From assembly GCF_032854445.1 (NCBI RefSeq), contig NC_088295.1, positions 17,037,385 through 17,101,384 of the forward strand: a stretch of DNA of 64,000 nt, in the 5' to 3' direction. This document shows positions 43,886 through 56,486 of this stretch, piece by piece. Below the pieces are notes generated by a model. The model made no database searches. It was not told the DNA's origin and saw only the letters and a list, made by a program, of their open reading frames with translations. The position numbers and the translations under genes are program-made. Position 1 is the first letter of the stretch. Every line of letters begins with the position of its first letter. The stretch is from Liolophura sinensis (lineage: Eukaryota; Mollusca; Polyplacophora; Chitonida; Chitonidae).

Positions 43886-46011
43886 AGCATGACCATTTAA
43901 AGACTTGTGGTTGACTTCCTCTTACAAGGGAATGCTCCTAAAATTACGCTCTCCGGTAAACTGAGCCGATCTGCTCACCTGGAATATTGAAACAGCAGAG
44001 AACTTTAATACAGTGTGGAATTCATCACATTCAGCTATAAGGGTAAACATAATTAATGCATCAAGCAAGACGTGATTTCAACATATGTGTAACTACATGT
44101 ACCTGAAGCAAGTATAGTCATGAGTGTGCAAAGAGAAAAGCATTGTAAGTATCACTGGTGGAAGTTGTAAATCACAATGACAGCACATCAAACAGGGCCA
44201 CAATCTGTAACCAAGGATGACTTAAATAAACAGGTAATTACACTTCAGTTAAATTGTCACCTCGGCTCGTAACAAAAAGCCTGATCCCGGCATGTGGATT
44301 GACAGCTTGTGAAACCATTTACATTTAAGTGGTGATGTCTCAACTTCATTATTATTATTATTACTGAAACCAAGTACAACTATGAGCCTTAAGCAGTATA
44401 TAATTTAACAGATGTCATAAATATGTAAAACATGATGAAGCAAAACAAGCGCTTGAAAGGACATCCCATGTTGTGAACAAGATTAATATGATGGTAGGTA
44501 TTCAATGCAAACAAGGGTATCAGATATATGGCTAAATTATCCTGTCTTCACTGTAGTCTGTGGAAAAAAAGTATAGATCTATAGCCAACTCATTAACATG
44601 TAGCTTAGCTGTAAACTTGCCACAGTACAGACTGATCTCTAATACTCTTTGCTGCCTTGATGACATATTTTATTAAGATTATATGCTACGATAATAAAAA
44701 AAAAGAATGTGTCACTAATACTCGCAAACTTGAATAGCTAGTTTCTTCTCATCTTTTTAATACAGCTTCTCATCTATCTTGCATACATACAATGCCATCC
44801 ATTTGTTTATGAGCTAATGAAGATGTGTCCTACAACTGTCATCCTGCTGTCTCAAAATCTCAAATCTGATCAATGTACATGTACAATATACATGTGCATT
44901 ATCTTGAAACTTGTTGAATATATCCATTTTTAGGTTTGACGAGACTTGCTATCACTACAAATTAAATCAATTTCTTCCCCCTTTTCTCATTTCAGAATTA
45001 TCATCAGATCGGGATTTTGTTCAGCTCTTAGATCTTTAGATCACTACTGAGAAGACTGTTTGAAGATGCTCTGGCTACTGGTCAACATTCAAGATACCTG
45101 TTGCATGTAATTATCAAAGAAATTTTTAACTGCTACATATGTAGGCCTACACGCCATTAAACACTGATCTATAAGGGACCATACTCATCACTGTGCTGGT
45201 GATCCTGAGAGGTCTGTGCTTGCAGTCATCGATAACATAAATCAGCTATAGGCCTACCCATCAATACAACAACACATTCGTGCAGAACAGATTAACACAG
45301 TATAACTGGGGATGTTGATGAGCCTGTTCTATTCATCCAGAATACATGTTCAAGCCAAACCCATTACTATTACCTGGGACTTATATAACAGGCCCAGCTA
45401 TTACAAAATGATGTTTGATTTCTAGATATATTGCTCCCTGAGTGAAGCTAACACACGACACACACTAGGTATAATGAGAGCCAACTATACCTACATATAG
45501 TATTTCATATCTGTGAATATAATAACTATATCCCAGGCTTATACATTTCTGAAATGTAGCCAATTATTGCTAATGTAAAGATCAAATAATGAAATAATTT
45601 GCACACATTTTCCATGAAATTTATTTAACAGATGAATGGCCACTGGCATTTGTTGAGCTGCACTAACTATGAAACATTGGCAGGTCCATTCACACTTATG
45701 AAAATACAGGATACAACTAATTGTTGGCAATACTCACTGTTCTGCATACAATAGGCTGTGTCTATCATACAAAGCTTAAGCTGGCTTTTCATGAAAAAGC
45801 ACTAAAATCTGCTGAATAATTCCATCTGGCACAATCGCCAAAAAGGAAAACCATTGTACTTAATACAACATAACTGGCTGTAATGTGATTTGTGTGTTCT
45901 CTAGCTCGATCATGCACGATTCTACAGCAGACGGTATGTAAATTTTAAAACATTTGTTAGAGGTGTCATTAGGCCCTGTTTTTCTATTTCGCCCAATGTT
46001 ATTTTCTTTTC

Positions 46012-46142
46012 ATTTATCTGTTTATTTTTTGCTTGGTGACTTACACCATACTCAAGAATATCTCACTTATAAAAAGGCAGCCAGCATCATGGTGGAAGGA
46101 AATCGTGGGGTCCAGTGAAAACCCAATACCATTCGCAAATAG
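46012..46142 (-). mobile_element. SINE fragment
   Basis: The minus-strand reading holds TTTGCGAATGGTATTGGGTT, CACCATGATGCTGGCTGCCT and AAGTGAGATATTCTTGAGTA followed by TGGTGTAAGTCACCAAGC. At its left (46140-46195) begins a solo terminus of the MITE seen at 248-699. Confidence 0.75.
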
Positions 46143-46195
46143 TCCGAGACTGATCTGACGTTAGGTTTAGCAGAATCTTGTTCGGCCATCTAGCT
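46140..46195 (+). mobile_element. Solo terminus of the 248-699 type MITE
   Basis: AGTCCGAGACTGATCTGACG and TTAGGTTTAGCAGAATCTTG, then TTCGGCCA, match the left arm at 259-308. No matching opposite arm was found nearby, so only one end survives. Confidence 0.6.
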
Positions 46196-47100
46196 CAATG
46201 TACTTCTAGATCTTTGCTCACACTATGGAGTAGTGAAAATATATTGGCATATGGCATTCTACCTGTATCAAGGGTATGAAGGAGCTAGCATGGCTAATGG
46301 ATTATAACGTAGTCCGATTTCTGCTTGAGATCACGCTCATGTTTGGAGTGGCTGTAGCCTAGTATGAGATCTCTGGATGGATTAAAGACTATTATAAATC
46401 ATCACCAGTGTAGCTCTTTCATATAGGTCCACATCATACACAAAAAGTTATTCATTCAATTACATCATGTACAGCTAGGGCACATACATAATTCTGATTT
46501 ATTAGCTTGCAATGTTTCAATGTACATTCTAACATTGTTGTCAAGCAAGTGAAGAACCGCTAGTTATCCATATACATATCCGTCACACATCTTATAATTT
46601 TATCATTCACTTACTGATTTAGTACCCTATAGGCCTACTTAAAAACAAAATATAAAACTGTTTCGAACTATAAACAATAGGAAAATGCATAACTGCAAAG
46701 TCTCACGTCTCAGTATCTCGAGTCACAATCATTCAATGACTCTATCACTCTAGTTTTGTTAGTCTGATTTTTCTCACTTGAACTTACTTCAGACATTCAT
46801 CATGGATGATTCATATTATATGTTTTAATTTTTCAGCGTGCCCGTTAGTTCGGTCGGAAATGGGAAAAAATGATTATCACTGACATACTCGCCACACTTA
46901 TTTCTCCGTTGCTATGATTTGGAAGGATACGCTAACAGTTTTTTTTTAAACTTAGCCACGGTGGTTACAAAACTCAACAACTCTCAAAACAAATCAGGAA
47001 AGTTTAGCCGAATTTTCCCGCTACTCGCGCAAACAATTTGTGATGCCCGGCATAGCCTAAAACATTCACCCAACATTACACCCGGAAATGCGCACAAAAT

Positions 47101-47105
<5 letters not shown>

Positions 47106-47152
<47 letters not shown>
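47106..47152 (+). repeat. (AT)n microsatellite
   Basis: About 23 AT dinucleotides lie directly before the composite repeat at 47153. Confidence 0.97.
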
Positions 47153-47154
<2 letters not shown>

Positions 47155-47492
47155 TTTGGGTTTTTCGTCGTACTTAACAATTTTTCAGTCATATGACGAC
47201 TAGGAATCATTAGGTTTGTTTAACATATAGTGTGTCTTCTTGTGGCAGGGCGAGTCCATGACGCCAAAGTGCTGCCGCCATGCCGTATCATGCTAAAGAC
47301 ACCATATATATGACATTTCATCTAGCCACATTACACTGACACCGGGCCAGCCTGTCCCGTTTCCTTACTCTAACGTCTCAGAGCTCAGCGCCAAGCGAGG
47401 CAGCAACAATCATTACACGCTGTAGTGTTAGTGAAATACTCTTGAGTGCGGCGTAAAACACCAATCAAATAAATAAATAAATAAATAATCAA
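47153..47492 (+). mobile_element. Composite interspersed repeat: TTTTTCAGTCATATGACGAC-type body joined to a SINE tail
   Basis: The left part (CGTCGTACTTAACAATTTTT, CAGTCATATGACGAC) matches the repeat at 36110-36375 read on the opposite strand. The right part (from about 47420, TAGTGAAATACTCTTGAGTG, CGGCGTAAAACACCAATCAA and an AAATA tail) is the common SINE 3' end on the plus strand. Either two insertions abut or a chimeric SINE formed. Confidence 0.65.
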
Positions 47493-47908
47493 TCAATCAA
47501 GGCCACACAAACCATTCAAAATATGAGTGGTTATTGTATTTACTCTATCTTCAATTAAACTCAAATAAATCATATCTGTCTACAGTTTTGCAACGGGCCA
47601 TGATCAAGATTTTCATTCAGTGGTTAAATATTACATATTTGAAGCCTCGGCATTGAAGGAAATATCAAGTTCTGCGTTAATTTTGAAATGAAAGCAATTA
47701 ACAACAAAGAAGTCGACTTTTCATAATTCGTAGAAGAAAACGATTAAGAGATATTTACGATATTAACGACTACGGCATGGTCGCACGTACTACCGGCAAA
47801 ATTTGACCTCTTGTCATTTGGCCTCAGTCGGAATTTTTAAACTGATCGACTGGACTGGTCTTGTATACAGGCCCACTTTTTAATGTATCCTGATGAAACA
47901 TTATGTTT

Positions 47909-47955
47909 ACCCCCCCCCCCCCCCTCCCCCCCACCACCACCACACACACACAACT
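47909..47955 (+). repeat. Poly-C / CCA / CA low-complexity tract
   Basis: A long C run with a few T is followed by CCACCACCACCACACACACA. Simple sequence with no further meaning that I can see. Confidence 0.9.
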
Positions 47956-49151
47956 TCCACTCAAGCACCATTACGCCTAATTAGGTGATGTTAGATGCAC
48001 TTTATTAATGCTGCTTTGCCATCACATTTAATACACATTCACGTTAAAGCAATACAGAGGGACCAGGCCTCGGGATGAATGCATACAGTCCACCAGCAGT
48101 ATCCTAGACTATGCAGGAATACACTATATAAGACTGCACAGTAATACAAGAGCAGTGACGACAGTGTGAATCAGATGGCTTGCAAATGGTTTTATTTCAA
48201 AATGTCACTATATATGTCGATTCCTATGCACTAAGGGTGCAATGGAGCAATGCAGTTTCTGAGAATGCCTGTTCTGGCATAAATAAAGTCCTAGGCCATG
48301 TGACGGCTAGAATTCGGTACAATTCTGTTAGGCCTGTAAAGCTATAGTTAGGCGAACAAGGTCCAGTCAACCAGTAGACCGCTAGAAGAGACGTAACATA
48401 AGGCTTATCATATCATGGAAAGTAAGGTTTGTATCTGTTAATGTAAGCTGATGGAGTTACTTATGTACATGTCTCCAGAGGTTTGCGAGGCTGGGAAAAA
48501 CGGATAAAAAGTTGTTGGAGAAGTACCGAAGGCCAATCTGTAGATCCACGCGGCTTACCGGTAGGCCTACAAACCATTGTCTTGTAGGCCTTTGGGCCTA
48601 AAATAATAACTGGAGCAACAATGTTGCTGGATTACTTTGGTTAGCAAAATCCTTTCCTCGGCTTTAACGCCATGTTTTACAATTAGATTTTGTTTCCATG
48701 AATTAATTACAATTCATCCGCAGATTATCCCGTCACATAATTTCATCAGGACACATTAAAATTATTTGCGCCAATTAAAGCAGCTTCACCACGGAGCTGT
48801 CAGAGTGATACCCAGTGATCGCCTCGTAAGCGAAAGACGAGAATTCTGAAAGAATAGGGGCAGTGGAAGAATGAAACAGTTCTCAGACCTACCGTCTCAA
48901 GACTGAATGACAAGTGATTACTGTACCGGGAAATACACAGTATATATAAATATACAGTATATATACGGATAGGCTTCATAATCACAGAAATTTTGCAAGA
49001 AAAATATTGCGAAAAATATCTTCACATGCATAGCTCAACAGAATTAAAGTTTAGCCGTCACACGAGCAGTCGTGATCGTTGTACCTTTGAGAATGCATCA
49101 TAGCATTGGTAGGGAACGGCTATATTATTATACTATATTCTCAAAATGATC

Positions 49152-49378
49152 AGGGTCCTCTGTGGTGCAGTTGGTTAGCACGCTAGCGCAGCGTAATAAC
49201 CCAGGAGCCTCTCGCCAATGCGGTCGCTTTGAGTTCAAGTCCAGTTCATGCTGGCTCCCGCTCAGGCCGTACTTGGGAAGGTGCCAGATTTCCTCCCTCC
49301 ATAATGCTGGCCGCCGTAGTATAAGTGAAATATTCTTGACTACGGCGTAAAGCACCAATCAAATAAGTAAATAAATAA
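49152..49378 (+). mobile_element. tRNA-derived SINE with head, body and tail (reference copy)
   Basis: The clearest head in the window: TCCTCTGTGGTGCAGTTGGT then TAGCACGCTAGC (A-box region), and TTTGAGTTCAAGTCCAGTTC (B box). The body follows with CAGGCCGTACTTGGGAAGG, then CATAATGCTGGCCGCCGTAG and AAGTGAAATATTCTTGACTA. It ends GGCGTAAAGCACCAATCAAA plus AAATAAATAAC. About 45 bases of the body (the AGCAACCTGCGGATGG block) are deleted here but present in other copies. The conserved 3' body recalls the central domain of the MetaSINE superfamily; that assignment is from memory. Confidence 0.9.
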
Positions 49379-50185
49379 CAATGGCCAGTCCAGCGTGGAC
49401 CCGAGTCTATTACGCGGAAAGCGATGATTTTTGTAAACGAGGATTTCTGTAAACGGTGATTTCCCTCAAGGCATCGTAGACCATTGCTTAACGAAACACT
49501 TCAACAAGATCATTTTCGCTTTCATATACGTTAAGCTGACCCCAATATCCATTTACAACGACATCGAGAATAGACAAGATATAGAAGTATAAGGAGACAT
49601 ATATATATACAATATCCATACAAATGTAAAACACTTCAACAAAGAAAAATCTGTTTTTGCCTTGTTCCGAAAAGAAATCTCGAACAGTTATATGATAAAT
49701 ATTTTATCTCAACAGACATGCAACCAGACTACTGTCGAAGACTAGCACTGATTTAGCTCACTTTGCTTTGGTTATCTCGTCTGGTAGTCCTGCAGACAAC
49801 ATGCGAAGCGCAGAACCTATGACGTCATTCACGTTATAATGAAAACATTTGTATGGGAACTCTTAGTGTGGAAGGATTTAATGACAACATAAAATGTGAT
49901 CATTAAGATATAAGATGATAAAGTTAGAAGAGTATGTCAGCAAATACTCTGTGGGTCTCTATGTACAGACAAGTGGCTAATCTCTGTTATTTTTCCAGTG
50001 ATAAATTCAACACAATATTGTGCACATTACCGGCACTTCATTCTTCAGCGCGTGACCCGTGTTCACAACAGATGGCGTGGAAAATTAAATGGAGTGAGTA
50101 CAACGTACATATTTATACAGTATTCTGACTTTCAGCCTGTGTCTGCTTATTCGTTTGTGGGAACAGTTGTCATCAACCGAAAGAT

Positions 50186-50402
50186 TTATTTATTTATTAT
50201 TTGATTGGTGTTTTACGCCGTGCTCAAGAATATTTCACTTATACGACGGCGGCCAGCATTACGGAGGGAGGAAACCGGGCAGAGCCCGGCAGAAACCCAC
50301 TACCATCCCACGTACGGCCGGAGGGGAAGCCAGCATGAGCTGGACTTGAACTCACAGCGACTGCATTGGCATTCCTAGGTCATTACGCTGCGCTAGCGCA
50401 AC
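50186..50402 (-). mobile_element. tRNA-derived SINE, near full length
   Basis: On the minus strand: AGTTGCGCTAGCGCAGCGTA (head), CGCTGTGAGTTCAAGTCCAG (B box), CTTCCCCTCCGGCCGTACGT, GCATAATGCTGGCCGCCGTC-like GTAATGCTGGCCGCCGTCGT, and GAGCACGGCGTAAAACACCA with an ATAAATAAATAAAT tail. The block AGGTCTGCCAGCAACCTGCG is missing. Confidence 0.9.
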
Positions 50403-51107
50403 TGAAAGAGTTTGTAGACATATACATAACATAACAGTGCACATACATCTCATATAAGCTGACTAACAAAAGCTGTTGGTATAAACAATGACTGAATGAT
50501 TATGGCTTAATGCTATATAGTTAGTAGCATTGCAGCCAATTCGTGGTGAGAACATAAAACAGGAGACTGCATATGGTTGTCGACGTGATGACAGTCAAAT
50601 CAAAAATGATATACGACGAGTTAATTTAAAACCGGATACACAAGAAAACAAAAGTTAAAATTCGAAACTGTATTAAATATTGTTAAACATATAAGTGTAC
50701 TAAATCTGATGAACGAATAAATGATTAGGGTTTAACGCCATTTCAGGCTTTTCAACCATCTATTGTCATTCAACAAAAGAGAATGACAACATTCAAAATG
50801 ACAACAAACAGGAAACAGAAGCTTTTGAAACCAGGCAATATTAACAAAAATCAGATAAAATTCGAAAATCACATCGAATATAGTTTTTTTTGTATACAGT
50901 ACAGTGAAAATTTTAAATATTTAGCTACAGCATCACGAGCAACGCTGTCAGGCAATTGAAATACACTGTCAACTGTGCACATTTGGGGGAAGTACCCGCA
51001 TCCATGGCAAAGGTGATGTTTCAAACTACGAAGCCCTGTTGTGTTCATCGTGTCCACATGGTACATGGTACAGTCGCCTTTCACACCCAGCTTGCCTATA
51101 TGGACGT

Positions 51108-51278
51108 GCCTAGTGGGTACGTACGTGGGAAAGCCTGTGAGCAGCCTGTGGATGGTTATGGGTTTCCTGCGGGCTCTGCCCAGTGATCTCCCTTCATAAT
51201 GTTGGTCGCCGTTGTATAAGTGACATATATTGTTGAGTATGACGTAAAACACCAATCAAATAAACAATAAATAAACAT
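51108..51278 (+). mobile_element. SINE copy lacking tRNA head
   Basis: Body GTACGTACGTGGGAAAGCCT, GCAGCCTGTGGATGGTTATG, CATAATGTTGGTCGCCGTTG and GAGTATGACGTAAAACACCA, ending CAAATAAACAATAAATAAAC. Moderately diverged. Confidence 0.85.
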
Positions 51279-51386
51279 AGGGCTGTGGCCCGGCGATTCT
51301 ATTCAACTCACAGGCCCGTGTAGGTTTCCAGGGTGAAAGCTAATAGTACAGTGAAGCGATACGTGGAACGCATGGTGGAAAAGCAA

Positions 51387-51609
51387 TACTGCATTTCACC
51401 TAAAATTTGGCATTTTGCAAGGGACGCATTTTGCTTGGTTCTGATTGATTCACTCGCCTTACAGGAAAACGTAAGAGTTTTTTTTTACGAAATTTGATTT
51501 ATTTATTATCAGGAAAATTTTTGTGTTGACATCAAAAATACCATTTTGACGTCTCAATGTTCTGTTGAAAGTGAAGTATTACAGGTCAAACTTTAGGTGA
51601 AATACGGTA
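51387..51609. mobile_element. MITE with TACTGCATTTCACCTAAA termini
   Basis: The left end TACTGCATTTCACCTAAAAT matches the reverse complement of the right end (TACCGTATTTCACCTAAAGT). TA at both edges fits a Tc1/mariner-type target site. The 220-base element has no coding potential. Confidence 0.65.
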
Positions 51610-51895
51610 TACGTTTTATCTTCGAAGATTTTGATTTCCGAATCAAGTATACTACCCTACACACTTACCTTTCAGACACAACATATTTTCTGTTATAATT
51701 TATTGCCTGTATATAGTTCTTCATAAAAATATGTAATAATTTGATAGTTATTCTGATATTCTGGTAAACGATTGAAATAGGTGAATGTGTCTTTTTGTAC
51801 ACATGCATTTCTACAAAATGTTCGAATTATTTGCTTTACACACTCTATTCCATACAGACATACCTCGATAAACACAATAATAAACTATATACTTA

Positions 51896-52802
51896 CCTTA
51901 AGCAGTGCTGTAATGTTATAGGTCGATGTCTCTTGAGTTTCATGTGACGGCTTTATTAGTACTAAGTCAGTGAATTAGAAAATTCTGCATTATCCATGAA
52001 TGACTAGTTTCTGTCAGTCATCTAAGTTAACGCGTTGACTGCCTCTAGAACTCTCACAACTTCTCCGTCCTCAGTCAGTCAGCACAGAAACATGCTCCCT
52101 AGTCGTTCTACCCCCGGATACAGTCACGTTATGTTGTGGACTCGGGAATAATGGAGATTGAGCTGGACACAGTGCGTTAACACCTGCCTGTGACATGTGC
52201 AACACAACAACCGTGGCCACGTTACCATGGATTCCACAGTGCCTGTGTCACCAGTGTTAATTTGACTCAAACGAGAAATGATATATTAATCTGCACACCC
52301 AGGATGCTCAGGAACGTCTACAGATATAGTATATCGGTATATATGTACATAGGCTATACACAAAATATATGTGTAGATATAATATTTATACATATAGGTA
52401 GACAAATATTCATGAAACATTGTTAGATATCCATGTAGGCCTATGTTAAGAAACGTGTTATGCTGTGTTTATATCTTGGAACCATTTCCAGTGTGGTGAA
52501 GAGGTAGGGATTACACCACACCCCCGCCGCCGGCGGTCTCCCACCTGTTCCGCATCATCTGGCCGATCAACAACGTGTTGCTACTGTACAAATATGTCTA
52601 CCAAGAGCATACAGATATTGACTTATGTCACATATATGAAGGCCTAATCACTTTAAAGGAAGTCAATACATGTAAGAGCTATATAAACCAAAGGTAATCA
52701 CATGGCACCTGTCGAACTAGAGGTCGATACACCCGCTTAAGGTCAGAAAAAGCGAGTTGCGTTTAAGATAGATAAGTGTTTAACAAAACTGCAATGCTTA
52801 CC
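51896..52802 (-). other. Candidate 5' exon ends for the NACHT-WD gene
   Basis: Two strong minus-strand donor sequences lie upstream of the first recognised coding exon: TTAAG/GTAAGT (exon end 51897) and CACGAG/GTAAGC (exon end 52802). Neither offers an ATG frame that splices in phase to the exon at 43641, so if used they would be 5' UTR exons. No direct proof links them to the gene. Confidence 0.25.
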
Positions 52803-53344
52803 TCGTGGCATGGGTTGCTGCGGCGCTCAGCAGCGAACGCTGGGACATCATAGGTGGGTGATCTGAATGATGGTATGATAGAGCTCAATAACAAAAAGAC
52901 GTCACCAACCTGCAGTGTCAGCGTCACTCCACGGCATTCGTGACAAGCCTAAGTTATCATACCGTTCCTGTTCTGAGGCTTGAAATATCTCCATAGAAAC
53001 CGGTGGTTATTTTCTAATGATTCTCCATAAAAGGAGGTGGCCGTTGATTTGTCCCTGGCGATGGCTTTGTGATGGTGCTCGGGGCGCTCTTCTGTGGTAT
53101 TGATTGTGCTCTGCTTGTAGGCTTGTTGTTGACAGATCTCACATCTAACAAGCCCATGGTGCACGGATAATCTCACGCGAGGGGGCACAGGTGTGTGTGT
53201 TATGTCGTCCAGATACACACACTGGCAAAATGTGCAATTAATTAATACCTGTCACCAAAACGTTTTAATTGTAAGAACGAATTACAGATGATGTAATGTT
53301 CCAACCATTCCGTGTTCCTTCCCAGCTGGTCACCCATAACTAGG

Positions 53345-53460
53345 CGTGGTGTCAACAGCTGTCATTAGCACGATGCGTGGTTTCTCATGCTATCATCAGT
53401 ATGATGCGTCGTTTCTCATGCTGCCATTAGCGTGATGCGTTGTTTCTCAGGTTACCATTA
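53345..53460 (+). repeat. Short tandem repeat, ~37-bp unit, 3 copies
   Basis: Three imperfect copies contain CATTAGCACGATGCGTGGTT and TCTCATGCT. Intergenic. Confidence 0.75.
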
Positions 53461-54151
53461 TATCCGTCCTACTAGCTTTCTAGGACGTTTATCATTCAGA
53501 TACATAGCTGCATCGTTAACGCACGGAGAGTATTGCGAAAGACTATGGTATACCTAAGTGTTTTTTATTTATATAGAAGACTGATACATGCAGGCAGGTG
53601 TTCGTGTGCTGACCCGTTTAGCACACGAATTACGTCTAAGAAGTCAAATGTTTATACGGGCCGTTGAAGCTTCGTCGTTCAGTTCAGTGTTAAAAAAGCT
53701 ACAAGAGTGACAACAAGCATGTCGAATTTCTCCACGAAATGGTTTGCTGTTCTGCTTACGGTTGAAAAAACAGGTGGTCCAAAAACCCTAGAGTTAGTTT
53801 TTCAAGTTTCCAAACGATTTGCCTTTCATGAAGGCATGGATTGACAGCAGAAGGCGGAAGTATTCTGTACCTACTAAAAACATCCGTATCTGCTCTTGCC
53901 ATGCATTTCACAGCTGAAGGCTATGAGATGAATACAGCTGAATTTCCACAACAGCTCCTGCACACAGTAGTTATAAAATAATATTAACTGAACTGAAAAC
54001 TGATAGATAATAAATCTCTGTACACTAACGCTGACGTCCACATCGTACATGTATTGATATTGTATGCAACTATATGCCCCTACAGGCACAGACTATTCGG
54101 GATGCCGACAATAACATGTGCCGATAGTTGTCATCGCATACAGGTGTGAAT

Positions 54152-54823
54152 TTAGAATCCCTCGGGAAATAGAATGATATTTATTGTGAAGCGGACAGAG
54201 GGAGAGAAGAGTAGATAAATTTTAAATCTGAAGATAAACGCACGAAATGTACACTGTAACACAGGGTAAAGCTGTAAATAACCAGTCCGTATTGCCAAAG
54301 CGGTTGGAATGTGCGGGCTGAGATGAAATTCAACGACTAAAAACTCGTAATCTGAAGTCTGGCCAGAGATTTCAGTGTCATAGATCGCAACTTCATTGTC
54401 GTACACGATGGGTTCAGTATTGATATGGCAGTATAGTTGCTTCTGTGTAGCTGGAATCCATCTCGAAAATTCCATCGTTTTGATAGGAATTCCCAGGTTA
54501 TTTAGGCCAGCTAGACTTAAGTTGGCCATCTGTAACGTCAACCGCAGCCGGCTGGAGATCGTCTAGAGTAGTAAATTTATTGTTGCATTTATACGTTTCC
54601 CAGAGGCCCTCCCAGTAATATACTGTTTAAACAGGTGGAAGATTTGAGCCCGCTTTTCTTGTTTAACCCGGCAGATTTTCAACTCCGTTGAAATTACGTC
54701 CAGTTTTTCAAAGCGCGACACAAGAATCCAAGAGCACGAGACTGGTAAAATTTTATGTAAAGATTTTACAAAAGCGTGCCAAATTGAATAGTAATATCGG
54801 GTTCTGTTGTTCTCGAGTCGCAA
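54152..54823 (-). other. Two adjacent open frames of unknown status
   Basis: Minus-strand frames of 86 codons (54823-54563) and 129 codons (54541-54152) lie back to back in different frames. No motif is recognised. Frames of this length are expected by chance in this much sequence, so no gene is claimed. Confidence 0.12.
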
Positions 54824-55045
54824 GTTGGAGTTGAGGACGGAGATGGAATACTCAAGAGAACTATGTGATGGATAATTAATTTGTCGAGTTTTCTCACTAT
54901 AATCTTGTTTTTTGGATCTTGTTTCGAATGTTTCTAGAAAAGCGCATCACAAATTCGGAAGTGAGCTCACCCATTCGATTTAATATCGATGGAAATATAC
55001 ACTTGGTGGTCGGTGGTTCTCTTGGAGCACTCCGGTTTCCTCCTG

Positions 55046-55174
55046 GGGCCCGTTCTACAAAGCTGTCACAACCATGCCACAAGCGCATTTACTAGGGTGA
55101 CGTATCTATTCACTGTATGTTGTAATGGAAATAGCGACAGGTGCAGTTTTGCGTCTGCTTCGTGAAATGGGTCA
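55046..55174. mobile_element. Small MITE-like element with GGGCCCGTTCTACAAAGC ends
   Basis: The left end GGGCCCGTTCTACAAAGCTG pairs with the reverse complement of the right end (TGACCCATTTCACGAAGCAG). About 125 bp, non-coding. It directly adjoins a second inverted-repeat element at 55177. Confidence 0.5.
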
Positions 55175-55176
55175 GT

Positions 55177-55397
55177 GGCCCCGGGATCACGAGGTAGTAT
55201 TAGACTTTAGCCAAAGTTTCAATCATTAAATTTAGGATGTTCTGTTCTGTTTTTTTTAGCTGAAATTTGTTTTACAATAATTTATCCAGCATTTAAGTTG
55301 TCAAGCAATAATTTGACTTTGTTACGTCAGAAATAAGCATAATAAAGTATTTCGAAATTTTGACTTAAATCTAAAATCGCTTCGTGATCCCGGGACC
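55177..55397. mobile_element. MITE with CCCGGGATCACGA termini
   Basis: The left arm GGCCCCGGGATCACGAGGTA and the reverse complement of the right arm (GGTCCCGGGATCACGAAGCG) match. They extend imperfectly through TTAGACTTTAGCCAAAGTTT for about 45 bases. A solo terminus of the same kind is at 58905-58945. Confidence 0.7.
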
Positions 55398-56399
55398 AGG
55401 TCTCCAGTGAACTTTATACCACACAAGACCACACAAGACAGCACTAAGAAATCGACAGCATATTGCCACCAACAAACAATGAACGTGCAGCAATCCACGA
55501 ACTTCCCTGTTCGGGAATAAGATTGATTCCGCTTCTCGTGTGGTATAATGATTGAAAGGCACCATCATCGCTCACAACTCAATAAGTAAATGCATACTTA
55601 TGTATAAATAAATGGTTTCCATGGGCGAAACTATAGATAATTTTTGAGATATATAATCTAAGATATTTTTGAAGATATTTGGCATTCTGACGCTTTTCTT
55701 ATTCATGTTTTGTGCATTTGAGGAATATGTAGTACATATTTATGCGATTTTTAAAGTAAAGTCTTCATGTTTGTTTACATTTATTAACATTCTTTCTTGA
55801 CATACCGAAAGGCTATGTTAATATGCAAGGGCAAAATGCGACGTAATCATGTATATTCATCTGTATTTTCTTTGTTTCGGTAATGCTATACATTTCAATT
55901 TCTTCTGTCATAATCATATGAATGCAGACAGATAGCTGGTTGATCTTGCCCGGACTTGTCATTGTGACCTTTATATTATCTCTAACGCGTCGCTACAAGT
56001 CATCTATTTCTCATCCGTCTGGGCACACTTGAGATAACGACAGCTGGCAGCTGATATTTTATACCGGTATATACTCACATTTCATATCCCAGTCTTAAAT
56101 ATTAGTATGCACTCATTTATAAATATAAACAATATAGAATATTTGTATCTCTGTATATATGCTGAATTTTGAAATTCCTAATGGTCAAATTTCATTATCT
56201 GATACACCGACGCTGCATACATGAATTGTCACCTTATACAGATTACCATCTAAATACACAGTGAGATTTGAAGTAGTGGTAACGTTATCTCCCGGGTTAT
56301 TAATATCGTCAGTACTAAGTTACACGTGATATTGTACGTCACAACTCGTGAGTAGGACTATACCGCATTAAAATAACCGTGTATTTATCAAGTTCACTA

Positions 56400-56486
56400 C
56401 ACACCCCTTATAATTTCTCTGTAATTTATCCGCCCACGACCCAGAGAAAGCCTTTCTATCCTTCGGTTCAAACCACCAGAGACAAA
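56400..56486 (+). other. Putative 5' UTR exon of the CYSTM-family gene
   Basis: The coding start at 57173 sits directly after an acceptor (TTGTTTTTAG), so an upstream exon is required. A strong donor, ACAAA/GTAAGT, ends a candidate exon at 56486. The exon start is arbitrary here; no TATA box is obvious. Confidence 0.4.

Noticed and set aside
52949-53218. 89-codon minus-strand frame with a CEICQQQAYK segment as a possible zinc-finger gene
   Set aside because: Only one Cys pair and no further motif or conserved family; frames of this length are common by chance here. The region may be 5' UTR of the NACHT-WD gene.
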